Of a stretch of 64,000 nt of DNA, positions 33,590 to 45,190 are shown in pieces (position 1 is the stretch's first letter; each line of letters opens with the position of its first letter). The stretch spans positions 5,567,001 through 5,631,000 of the forward strand of contig JBBMOA010000015.1 in assembly GCA_037954235.1 (NCBI GenBank), written 5' to 3'. The translations under genes and the position numbers were made by a program. The notes below the pieces were generated by a model that saw only the letters and a list, made by a program, of their open reading frames with translations, had not been told where the DNA came from and ran no database searches. This stretch comes from Aulostomus chinensis (lineage: Eukaryota; Chordata; Actinopteri; Syngnathiformes; Aulostomidae).

Positions 33590-36500
33590 AGCCTGACACT
33601 GGTAGCGGTCTCGCCGACTCAGAATCATGTCTAGCCGAGGAGGAAAGAAGAAGCTGACTAAGACGTCCCGGTCCACCAAGGCCGGGGTCATCTTCCCTGT
33701 GGGGCGCATGCTGCGCTACATCAAGAGGGGCCTGCCCAAATACCGCATCGGTGTGGGAGCGCCTGTCTACCTGGCCGCTGTCCTCGAGTATCTGACTGGT
33801 GAGTTTTTTATTTGCTGAGTGGAGGAGAGCGCGGTTGAAGTAGAAAACATATCAATCGATCAATCCTTATTTACATCGCGCCAGAGGGTATAGAACCTCA
33901 CTCTTTAACTGAGATGAAAGAGACCCAACATTCCCACATGAGTGACGTTGGCCAGAAAAAAACTCCCTCTTAACAGGAAGAAACCTCAGGCAGAACCAGG
34001 CTCAGAGTGGGCGGCCATCGGCTTCGACCGGTTGGGGTTGAGAGGGAGAAGGAGAGAGAAGGGGGGGTGGGGGCGGAGAAGAGAGAGTGAGGTGGGGGGG
34101 GGGGGTAAGAGGACAGAGGGAGGGGTGGAGAGGAGAGAGAAACACAGGGCCAAGGCCAGTGAGTAGTTGGTTCAGGACAAGAAGTGATCAATCCGGCGCC
34201 GACAGCCCCTGGTGACCTGCAGGGCGAGAGAGCACAGACACCTCTGGGGAAGAAGTTTAGCTTAATGGATGCATGGATACATGTGAATGTATATAAGCAT
34301 ATACAACATACCTGATCATTCGAATGGTGGATCTTAGGGATGCTGAACTTGTGCTACAGCTGGACTGCCCTGCACATCTGGATTCTTGTTCTGTTAGTTT
34401 TTGAGCTACTTCTGTCTCATGCAAGAGTCTGTGACTCTACGGAGCCTGAGTGCAAGAATTACTTTGACTATAGATATGAAAAGGTATATTTACATCATAA
34501 ATTCAAATTGAAGGCTGTAAAAACAAATGGCTACTCTAATATTTCATTGTGAACATTTGAATGTGTCCACCATGTGGCAGCTTAATTTTTCTGAATGCTT
34601 GGTTTTGAAACAAATACTTTCTCACAGATAAATGTCAAACTTGATTGTTGTCCCGAGGGAAATTTTTTGTTTATCTCAATTCTTTCTAATCATGATTTAG
34701 TTACCCATTAATTTTAAATCTTTTACGTAGTTTTGATAGGAAGTTTATGTTATTCTTACTGAAGTTGCTATTTTAATGTAATTGTCGTCATCGTGTCTCT
34801 TCGCGTCCAGCATCTTCTATTCGTCCTTTTTGCTACTTGATGAAGTTAGCAACTGAAAATGAGTGAATCTTTCCCTCAAGCGTGCTGAGATGGACCTGAA
34901 ATCAGAGAAGTGCTTGTAGATGTTGACGAGGAAGCTCTTTAACGCTCACAGGAACCAAATCTCCTCGTTTATATACATGGCAACAAGGTTCAGCTAAAAT
35001 GTAGCCAAAAGGACGTTATACATTCAGAGGAGACATTCATTTAAAGCACCAAAAGAATGTTAGTTTCTGTAGCTAAACCTTCAGAGACCAAAACCACTCA
35101 AGCAATCCTACACTTAATGATGAATTTTCCCTGGTATTTTTCTCCATCCATGCAGCTGAGATCCTGGAACTGGCAGGTAATGCAGCCAGAGACAATAAGA
35201 AGGGTCGCGTCACACCACGACACATCCTGCTGGCCATCGCCAACGATGAGGAGTTGAACCAGGTCAGCTGCTGCGTGTATCCAGGAAACCGTTACATTTA
35301 TATAAACGTCACAGATACAAAATTCTTTTGCATCATTGACAGTATTTTCTAGTAGATACAGGCTGATCTCCTTCATTCCTGTCAGTGTGAGACCATGACA
35401 GCTTTGTCTTCCTGTCTCAGTTGCTGAAAGGTGTGACCATTGCAGCAGGTGGAGTTCTGCCCAACATCCACCCTGAGCTGCTGGCGAAGAAAAGAGGAGC
35501 GAAGGGCAAACCGGAGACGCCGGTCTCTCCGGCTCCTGAGAAGAAACCTAAGACGGTCAAGAAGCCAGCGGCAAAGAAAGCGGGCGGGAAGAAGGCCGGA
35601 GGGAAGGCCAAGGTACAGCCTGGTTCACGGTCTGATTATTGGACACATGTCATTGAATTCCATGGCAATGGTGTACATCTGGATACATTCATTATTCTGT
35701 CAGTGCAAAGAAAAACAGATTTTTCAGTCTAATTGCATATTTAACACAGTATGTTGGTGTAAAATTACCCAAAATGTCACAGCAAGCGTGAAAATGATCC
35801 ACGAGACATCAACAAAACCAAACGGTTTCAGACCTCCAGTCTGTTTCTGGGCTGATGACATCATCTCATCCCAGAACTCCAGTCACTTCATCGCCCACTA
35901 TCAGCATGATCAATCACACTTGGGAAGCTGCTTTTTTTTTTTTTTTTTTTTTTTTTAAATGTTGATTCTGGTTTTTATAAGTGGGATCGCTTTTATGTGG
36001 CAACACAGAAATTAGTCCCCCCCCCCCCCCAAAAAAAAGTGACAATTGAGTCGAATAAGAGTAATAAGTAGATAAATGTTGACGTCTGATCCAGCAGCAG
36101 TTTGTCGTACGTGGAAATCAAATGAAATCTGGAAACAAGAAAATGACAACAAAGTGTGGGTCTAAATATCTGATTTATTTCATTTGGGGGTTTGTTATTC
36201 TGTGTTTCATTATTTTATAGTGGGGAGAAAATAAACCAACCATCACAATTTTAAAACTAAAAAAACTAAAAATGCAGAACCAGTTAAGCTATGAAAGAGG
36301 TAAAGGAGGCCAACTGCTGCTGGGACGGACAGCTTGAGGCTGATACCCTGGAGCCGACCAGAGCTGAGCTGCCTGTCGATGGGGAGAAGAGAAAACAGTA
36401 TTTTCATGTGATGTCTTCAACAGAAGCAGGGTGAGGTGAGCAAGGCGGTGTCAGCAGACAGCACCACAGAGGGATCCCCAGCAGACAGCTTCACCGTGCT

Positions 36501-37636
36501 CTCAACCAAGAGTCTGTTCCTGGGTCAGAAGGTCAGTTTTCTGTGGACTCGCTGTTCTACTAACAGTGCTCAGCATGGAATATTTACGACGTTCTCTTTC
36601 GAACTTTCAAGCTAAGATGTCTCTCCATACCGTCTTTATAACTGAATTGAAAGGTCAAATTGGTCAAAGAGGATGTAGTAAACTGGTCTGTTTCACTGAA
36701 GTGCAGCTGTGTAATATTTTGCGAAATAATTAATAAAAAAAAAAATCAACAACTAACAGGCAACACTATGAAACGTTGTTGAAGTGGCAGTGGTAATTTC
36801 ACGCTGCGCGTCTGCTTCGCTCATCAGACTTCATATTAGAGTCCCGCCCTCAGCTCTGACTGCTGTGGAGTTTAGATCTGGAGTTGATTTTAACCTTTTA
36901 GAAGAGATAATATGTTGAGGTCAATTTTGAAAGTTACACCAAAAACTTATCAAATGTTTTTATGTTCATGTTACAACATCACAATTTTCAGATTTGAGTC
37001 TGATAGTCGGGAGAAGAACTGTCACTGACTCTCTGGCTCTAATTCTCTATATTGAGAGGAGCTGTGAGACAAATGGGATGGTCTGTTTCAGACCTTGAAA
37101 CTCAGCTGTCTTGCACATCATGTAGTCCAGCAGGACCTCGATCCCGTGGCTCATTGCTGCTCAGGTCCTGGTTTCATTGATGTGTCAGTACTGTACAGCT
37201 GCACCCTCATCTGCCATACTTTGACTTCCCTTTGGGTTCATTAGAGGAAGTTGAATCGCTTAAATGGAGTCACCATAAGATTGTGAGTCTTTACAACCTT
37301 TTATGGTCTCTTTGTAATGCAAAAACCCCCTAAATGTTCGATTTCCTGTCTCAGCTTGTGTGTGGATGCATACTTTGGTCTACCATGTATAAGCTGATAA
37401 CTGATATATTATGTTATGATGTGTAGGCACACACACATATGATAGAAAGCAGGATACTTATTCTCCCTCTGTTGTATGTTTTATGTCACTACTACAAAAC
37501 CTGCTTGTCTGTGTTGCGTTTACACACATTTCAAAGAAAAGTGAAGAAATAGAATCAACTTCAGCAAATGTTTGACCTGCAGCGATACACCTGCTGAGTG
37601 TGAAGCTGATTGGATGAACAGTTGTGGAGTGAAGTG

Positions 37637-37716
<80 letters not shown>

Positions 37717-38129
37717 CTTTGATTACATTTTTAAAGCAAAACAGCAGAGATTCTTCTCCTGCTGGGGTGAACTGCTTTTCTTCCTGTCAGCTTAGATAAT
37801 GAGTACAAATGTAGATGTAATTTTTTGTTTTTTAAATTTTCATTCGTTTCGGAACTGCAAGGGAGTTGAGACAAACGCTGACTGGGTTCAGTTATATTTT
37901 TCCTAAAAACCACAGGGTCCTTTATTTCCACATGTATTACACTGATGCAAATTCAAGTTTGATCGAGTTGAATCTGACTTTGAGATTATTATATTATACT
38001 TTCCTCAGTGGCAGCAGCATTAGCCTGCTGTCATAATCTTTCTGCTCTCTGTTGAACTCCGTTGATAATTAATCAAACCTGATCGAGTTAATGAACCCAC
38101 AAATGGAAAATTCAATCTACTCAAACGTA

Positions 38130-38166
<37 letters not shown>

Positions 38167-41100
38167 GAAGTGCAGTTTTCCTGCCTGATCATTTCCCTTC
38201 GTGTCTTATTCAGCTGCTGCTTTCAGTAGCGCTCATTTTAAGATGATGTAATGAATGAATAATCTGAGGTTGCGAGCTACAGGATCACTGTTGAGTCATG
38301 AAGTGAGATACTAACAGGACGTCCATTTGAGAGTCGTAATATTTCAAGGATACCTTGACATTTTGACTTGTTAGTTTTATGTTATTTGCTCTTTGCTGCG
38401 TCACAGACAGTTCCAGTTATTAAGGGACACAAGTAAATGTGCATAAACAGAAGTGGAAGAGTCCTGGATTAACTACTTTCTTATTATAGAGTTGCAAACT
38501 TATCTGTTGTAAATGACTGGGCCACACCGACCACAACGGAGAAATGATCTTTACAATCGGTAAAATAAGAATGTAAAAGATCAAACTAGGCCTCCCCTTT
38601 ACTGCAGTCTGGTTTTGTAAATCGTATTTGAAGCCCTGCTCTTTCTTTGGATAATTTTACTTCGGAAACCTGCATAACAAATTGTTGACTTAGCGTTTCG
38701 ACAGCGAGGCGTTGCCCTGCATCAACAAACATACGGTACATGCGATGTTGGTATAATGTAACTGCAGATATGCTGATTGTTTTGAGTTTATCAAAAAGTC
38801 AAGGTATCTTTCTAAGCTGTGGTGTGAATCTGGTTTTAATGGCTTTGCTTCCTCCCCTCTTCCTTCTCGCTCTCCCTCCTCCTCTGCATGCCTCCCTCCT
38901 GGCTCTCTCCTGCCCCCTCCCCTCCGCAGCTCAACCTCATCCATAGTGAGGTCAGTAACTTGGCTGGCTTTGACGTGGAGGGGGTCATCAACCCCACCAA
39001 TGCTGAACTTGAACTTAAAGATGATCTAGGTGAGCTCCCCCCCACCCTCCCTCCCTGGTCCTAGAGGGGTTTTGAGATTTAATTTAAAAAATAAGAAAGA
39101 AAAAAATCCTTGAATCTTCAACAGCTCAACAACTTCTGCTAAATTAATCCTCAGTGAATCAAATAAAAAAGATTCTTCATCGACCGGGTCTGTGTTCACA
39201 CTGCGGGTCACTGGTAGGTTCATGGATCTCATCACAGTTTGTACGCCTCAACTGCAGCTCACTTGTTACAGAACCTGGCTTTTATACATGTGTACTTTGC
39301 TTTTTAGTCAGTTAAAGTTTTGATGCGCAAAAGTTACATTTCATAATAGATTTATTTGTTTTTTTAAGTAGTTGCTGAACAGTCATAACATTGGTATTTT
39401 CTCTGCTGCCTTTGAAAACCCCCAAATATTTTTTTGTTCTAAATGAAAATAAGGCTTGGGTTTAATGCAGAACTTGGGATGAACAAATAGCAGTTGTTGA
39501 TGCTTGGATACTGGACAGTGAACCTCTCCTTCATCTCTGAACATTAAAGCTCTATCACACAATTTAAAGTAAAGTCCAGTAAAATGCAGCAGCACGTCCT
39601 CTTACGCCACCTTTCCTCGTTCACCGATCCTGCTGGTCAGCTCTGCTGCAGATAAAACAACTTGTTGGCGGTGCTGCTCGCAGTGCGAATACACGATGAC
39701 AAGTTTGACTTTCAATCGCTGCTCATTGGCAGAGCCGAAAGACTGACGATCAATAGAATATCATAAATAAAATATAGTTCCCAGAAGTAAGTGAAAAATG
39801 CCTGTGGAGCATTCAATGATTTGATCAAAGCCCCTCAGCAGTGACCCTGCTTGCTCCTCATCATAAACTGTGGATGTGCTCAGGTTCATTCCAGGTTGGC
39901 CTCCTTTCAGGTGGTTGCTTGATAATCAATTATTTAATTGAGCTGCACTAGAGCGCTGAGGAGGGATGACTCGCAAGATCATTTTTATCAGCGGTCAACC
40001 ACATTTGCATCTTTGTGACTTCGCTCCCAACAGGAGCATTTAACCCGTCTCCTCCTTCCCAAATGAGCTCTGTTTTACAGTTTGGCTCTGCACCAAAAAG
40101 GTGGGTTTGTGTAAAATGCAAAGCAAACTTGAAACTGAAGTCCACCACCACATGAACCGCTAGCAGCTGCTCACTGCAGCCTGACTGCAAGGTGATGCGC
40201 CTGGAGTGCAACCGTGAAATTAGGATGACACAGTTAGTCAGAAATAAATTCATGTTGTCACTTTTAAAAAATAACTGCATTCTGTGCTGTTTCTCCAAGT
40301 GAATCTGACTAAATGTGTAGTCCTGCTTCCTAATTACATCATGTGACCCACCATGTTCAGTTGTTTCCTGTGATGCCATCAGCCAATAAGGAGTGCACCC
40401 ACTTCTTTGTTTTTCCTCTCTTTAACCCTTCTTTGGCCCATCTTGTTATTCCTGATCATTCACTGTGTTTTTACCACCATGTTGTTTGCTTGTTTGTCGT
40501 TGTTGTCGTCTGTAGTTGCAAGTTGTCCAAGCCGACATTTCCATCGTGGAGAGCGACGCTGTCGTTCACCCGACCAACTCCTCCCTCTATACAGGTGGTG
40601 AAGTAGGTAAAGGAACCATTGATGCCCCAAGACCACCTCTGCCTGTCTGCTTTCTGTCGCTCCCTCTGTCTCTCTGATTGGTCTGTGGACAAAGATCGCA
40701 GCAGCATCACAGTTCCGCTTTATTTTATTTATTTCCGTTTATTTTTCTGCATAGAACTCCCTATTCTTTTACTCCACATGCTTCAATGTAGCATTCATGC
40801 AATTTGTTGAAACAATGAGTGGAAGACCTGTTTTTCCAGAGAAAATTAACTTGGCGTGGCTTGAAACGTTCAGGGAAACTTTTGTTTCCAGAATTTAAAT
40901 GTCAGCTGCCAAAGCATGTTGGGTATACAGGCAGTGGTTTCAATAAAACTAACCCAGAAGACAAACTAAATGTGAAAAGGATAATTTGATTTTTGGCAGT
41001 TCAAAACATGAAAAGAGGCTGTTGGTTGGCAGCAGAGTCTCTTTTCTTAGATGTCTGAGATTCCTGCACTTAAATGCACCAGCAAAGAAATGTTTTCAGA

Positions 41101-42553
41101 GAGGTTCATGCTCCCAACCAGGCTTTTTCTCTCAAAGCAGATTGTACAAACTTGACTTGATAACCTGGAACCCTGCGAATCACCAACATGGACTGAAGCC
41201 AATAGAGCCGTGCAGTTTTACTCAGATAAAATGTTCAGACCGATAACAGCACTGCGAGGAAAGACGGCTCATTCATATACGTCCGTTGAGAAAAGTTCAA
41301 CTGGGTTCACATTTTCCTGCAGCACCATCCAGTGTTTTTTCTGGTGGTCCATCGTTGAGCAAACGTGTATTCATGGCAGGCTATTTAGTTGAAAATGCTT
41401 CATATACGCGTCAGTGCTACTATAAAAAGCTAAAGCTTAAGAGGCTGAGGCAACAACTGAGGGGAACAGAGTCCTGGAAATCTTTGAGTACTGCAGTAAA
41501 ATGCAGTAAATTGAGAGGAAGATCTATGGAGAAAAGCACATTTCTCTCTTATAAAACTGAAGCAATAACCAGAAAAATCAGGACTCCTGTCTGTTAAAAG
41601 CAGTTCACATAATTAAGGTCTGTCCCAATCCACTGCAAACACACTTCCAGGTACATCTATTAGAACTCATCCTCTGCCTTTTTGTCATTTTTTCCCTTTT
41701 TAAGTCATTGGTCATAAAATAGTAGATGAAAGATTTGCGTATGAGCCGAATTGTACTCCACCTGGGATTCAGGCAAATCTGCTAGCTCATGTTTTTGCTG
41801 TGGCAGGTGTGACTTTGTGTGGTGATATCAGGCTAAATTGTGAAAATTTAGATTTTAAAAGTAACAATTTAGACTAAATGTTGTAATGGATAAGAATTGA
41901 AAATTAAACTAAAATTAGACTTAAAAGGGGAAAAAAAGAATCCCAAAAGTACCCAGGAGGAGTAGTTAATGACAGCAGTGTGAGTCGTGGTAATTCTTTA
42001 CGTGCACCCATGATGATGACCTACTAAGGTGGTAAATCCTCTGCTAGGCCGTGTTTGGTGCCACGTAAGCCTTCGTACTCATAGCAGTCCTCCTCGTCTA
42101 CCCTCCATTGTCTCTACCCGAGTGGCCACACCCTCACCATCTCGCCCAGTGTTGCAGGGTAAACACCCAACAACCTGATGATCCTGCTTTGAGAGGAAGG
42201 CTCCACAATCCTCCCTCACGTCATCCATTATGTTGTCGTGCAACCTTCAAGTCTCTTCAAGCTTACTCTCACATGGGGGCATAAACAGAGCCATCCTGCA
42301 AACCACATAGTCCAGTATGAACGGCCTCCTCACAACGATGTGCACAAGAGCTTCACCTTTAGAGCCACTGAAGAAAATCAGTATACTCGTAAAAATACTT
42401 GCATGTGTACAGCCCCTCAGAGTGTTGTCATCAATAGTCATGATATAACCAAGTGCTGCTAGTCATGTAAGGTATACTGTGATCTACACAGGGAGGTTGA
42501 GTGGATCATGTAATGCATACACACCACAACAGTATGTGTGTGTAACCCTGAAC

Positions 42554-42585
<32 letters not shown>

Positions 42586-45156
42586 GTTGTTGCTTTGCTC
42601 CACGTTTGACTGTAACGTTGGCTGACGTTTCCAGCTACTGGCGTCCCCACGATCGTGCTGTCAGTTCAGTTTCTGAGTGAGACATTTATTTCTGGAAGCA
42701 TACAGCTTATGATGTTTATTGAGTGACTGAACTCTAATCATAAATGGCTAAAATAACCCGATTCTTTAACTGCTTGCTTGTGTTAGCTGTTAAATGACCT
42801 TCAAAGTTTCTTTCAAGGCTATCATTAACACAATGATATTTCTCTCTCTGCCTGTTTTTCTAATGATTTTGCAGCCAGAATATTGATATCTCTGGACCAG
42901 ACTCACCTCCCTCCTTCCTTTTGTGGCTTCTCTCTTTAGCTCTAAGTCAATCTCTAACAGTAGCATCAAATAGTTTCAGATTAATTGACTCAGTTTGAGC
43001 CAGGCAAGTAGCGGCTGTGAATCTTAATTTGTGAAAGAATCTCACAGAAAAGGCGCTGCGTGAGAGATATGAGCTCAGAGCTTCAGAGAGAGGCCGGGTG
43101 ACGTGATTGACAGCATCGTTGTCAGCCTGCCTACCTGTCCATCCGTCTGCCTCCGCGTGTGCCTGCTTGCCTGTCTGTCTGCATGAGCGTCACCTCTTCT
43201 TTCTGCCTGTCTGTGGTACATGGCTTCACCCTCTTCCCCTTCTTCTGATCTCACAGGCTCTGCTCTGGAGAAGAAAGGAGGGAAAGAGTTTGCTGAAGCG
43301 CTGCAGGAGCTGAAGAAGAAAAACGGCCCTCTGGACGTGGCCGGTGGTAAGTACAGAGGTTGTGAGGATCTTGATAACCAACAGATTACCTTGTTACCAT
43401 CAATGGGAATCGTATCAGCAGCCAGTTGTTTTGGGCAGGAGAACGGGACATCACTAGCAGCTGGATGATGGAATGTGCCATTGAGTTCTCCATCAGCTGC
43501 TGCTCTTTACCTCCCTCCAGGACGTAACGTTATCCTCTGGTGTGTCTGTTGGTGTGTTTATGGGACATCTGGAAAGATAACGGAGGAGTGTTGATGAATC
43601 TGTACCCTCGTAGCCTCTGTGGTGGAGCTGTGTGCCCTCTTAGTGCTTTGTAGTTCAGAATGAATTAGCGTGAAGTGATGCACATCAGAGGCCGGCCACG
43701 TGGCGAGTAAACTGTAGGTCAAAAGCAGCTGATTACGGGTCAAACCAACAGTGAAGCCAGATTTCAGCAAATTTTCTTTTCCACAGCGAGCCAGTCAACA
43801 GCCGAATATCCAGGAAGTCATGCAGCAGACGCCCGGTGACAAATTGGACACATTTTCCGTCACTGACCAACGGGGTCCAGACATGTAGAGCTGAGGTTTG
43901 ACCTGCGATTATTTACTCGAGGCTAACATGGTTAGAACTTGCTGTGGAGTTGTGCACAGACCTCAAGTTCTGAGCACCGACGTAATCAATCTGGATACTT
44001 TTCCTATTTTGTTTTGATAAAATTTTGATGCTCGATAAATACTGGCACTCATATGAACAGTAATTTACCACAAAGCAAAATTTAAAAAAAAACAACAACA
44101 ACAATAATCATTTCTGCCTCGGTTTCACATCTGTTTATCCTTGAAATTTTAATGTTGCTATCAAACAGTTAGCAAAGTGCCTATTGATCCATTCAAGCAC
44201 CACCCAGCTCCCATGACAGTGATGTCAGCGCTAAATCTCTCCGCACGCTGGATCCTCTTGTTCTCTGCTTCACATTCAGCAAATGACGTCAGTTCACTGC
44301 AGTTAAGATGAAGTGCTTTCAGATACGACCACTAAGTTTCACACACTCCAATTGGAGAAGCAATCTCTTAAATGTCACCTTCCTTTATTTATCATTAAAC
44401 CGGTGGAGAGTCAAAGGGGGTTTAATTTCACATTCTTTAAATGCTGCATTGAAACTCCCCAGTGCCAGTTTCACCTTTTTATAGGAACTGAGATTACTGG
44501 GATAGTTGTGTCATGGAGGTGGTAAAAGGGATTTTGTGGAGTATGTGTTTTGGCGGTCAAGCTTGCAGGAAAGGCATCAGTCTTCAGAGAGCCATGTTGT
44601 TTAAGCCTTCACAGTTTATTTTATCTCTGACTCCATTTGTCTCCTCAGCCTCCCTCTGTTCGCTCTCTTGTTCTCCATCCGTCTCTCATTATCCATCACT
44701 CTCACTCACTTTTTCAAACCCTCCCCAACTTCACTACTTGTGCCGCTCACATCCAGCCAAGTGAGCTCAGAGCTCTAATCCCAGCCTGTGTGTGGAGCTC
44801 GTAAATAGATTACCAGGTGACTGAACGCCCAGCCAGCAGGGCCTGTTCGGGATTCTGGGGACCAAATGGTTATCATGGCCAGGCCTGGTTCAGAACATTT
44901 ATCAGACAAGTTCTTCAGGATGTTTAAAACATATATATTTCTTTTTCTTTTTTTTTTCCTAAATGCTTTGGCCAGCAAACAACAGAAATTCATCTTTAGA
45001 ATCCATAGACATTCCCTCACAATAAGAGGCCAGCCGAAGGTGATTCTTGATGAAATGTGTGCAGAAGAATCCTGGTGGATGAGAACTTGGCTTTGTTTAC
45101 TGCTTAGATACATGTGGATGAGTCAGGAGCTGAACCAGTAAGAGTGCATGTATACA

Positions 45157-45190
<34 letters not shown>

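Noticed and set aside
34340..34552. 70-codon frame with a hydrophobic N-terminus like a signal peptide
   Set aside because: Isolated within a macroh2a1 intron, AT-rich, and no continuation exons or homology recognised.
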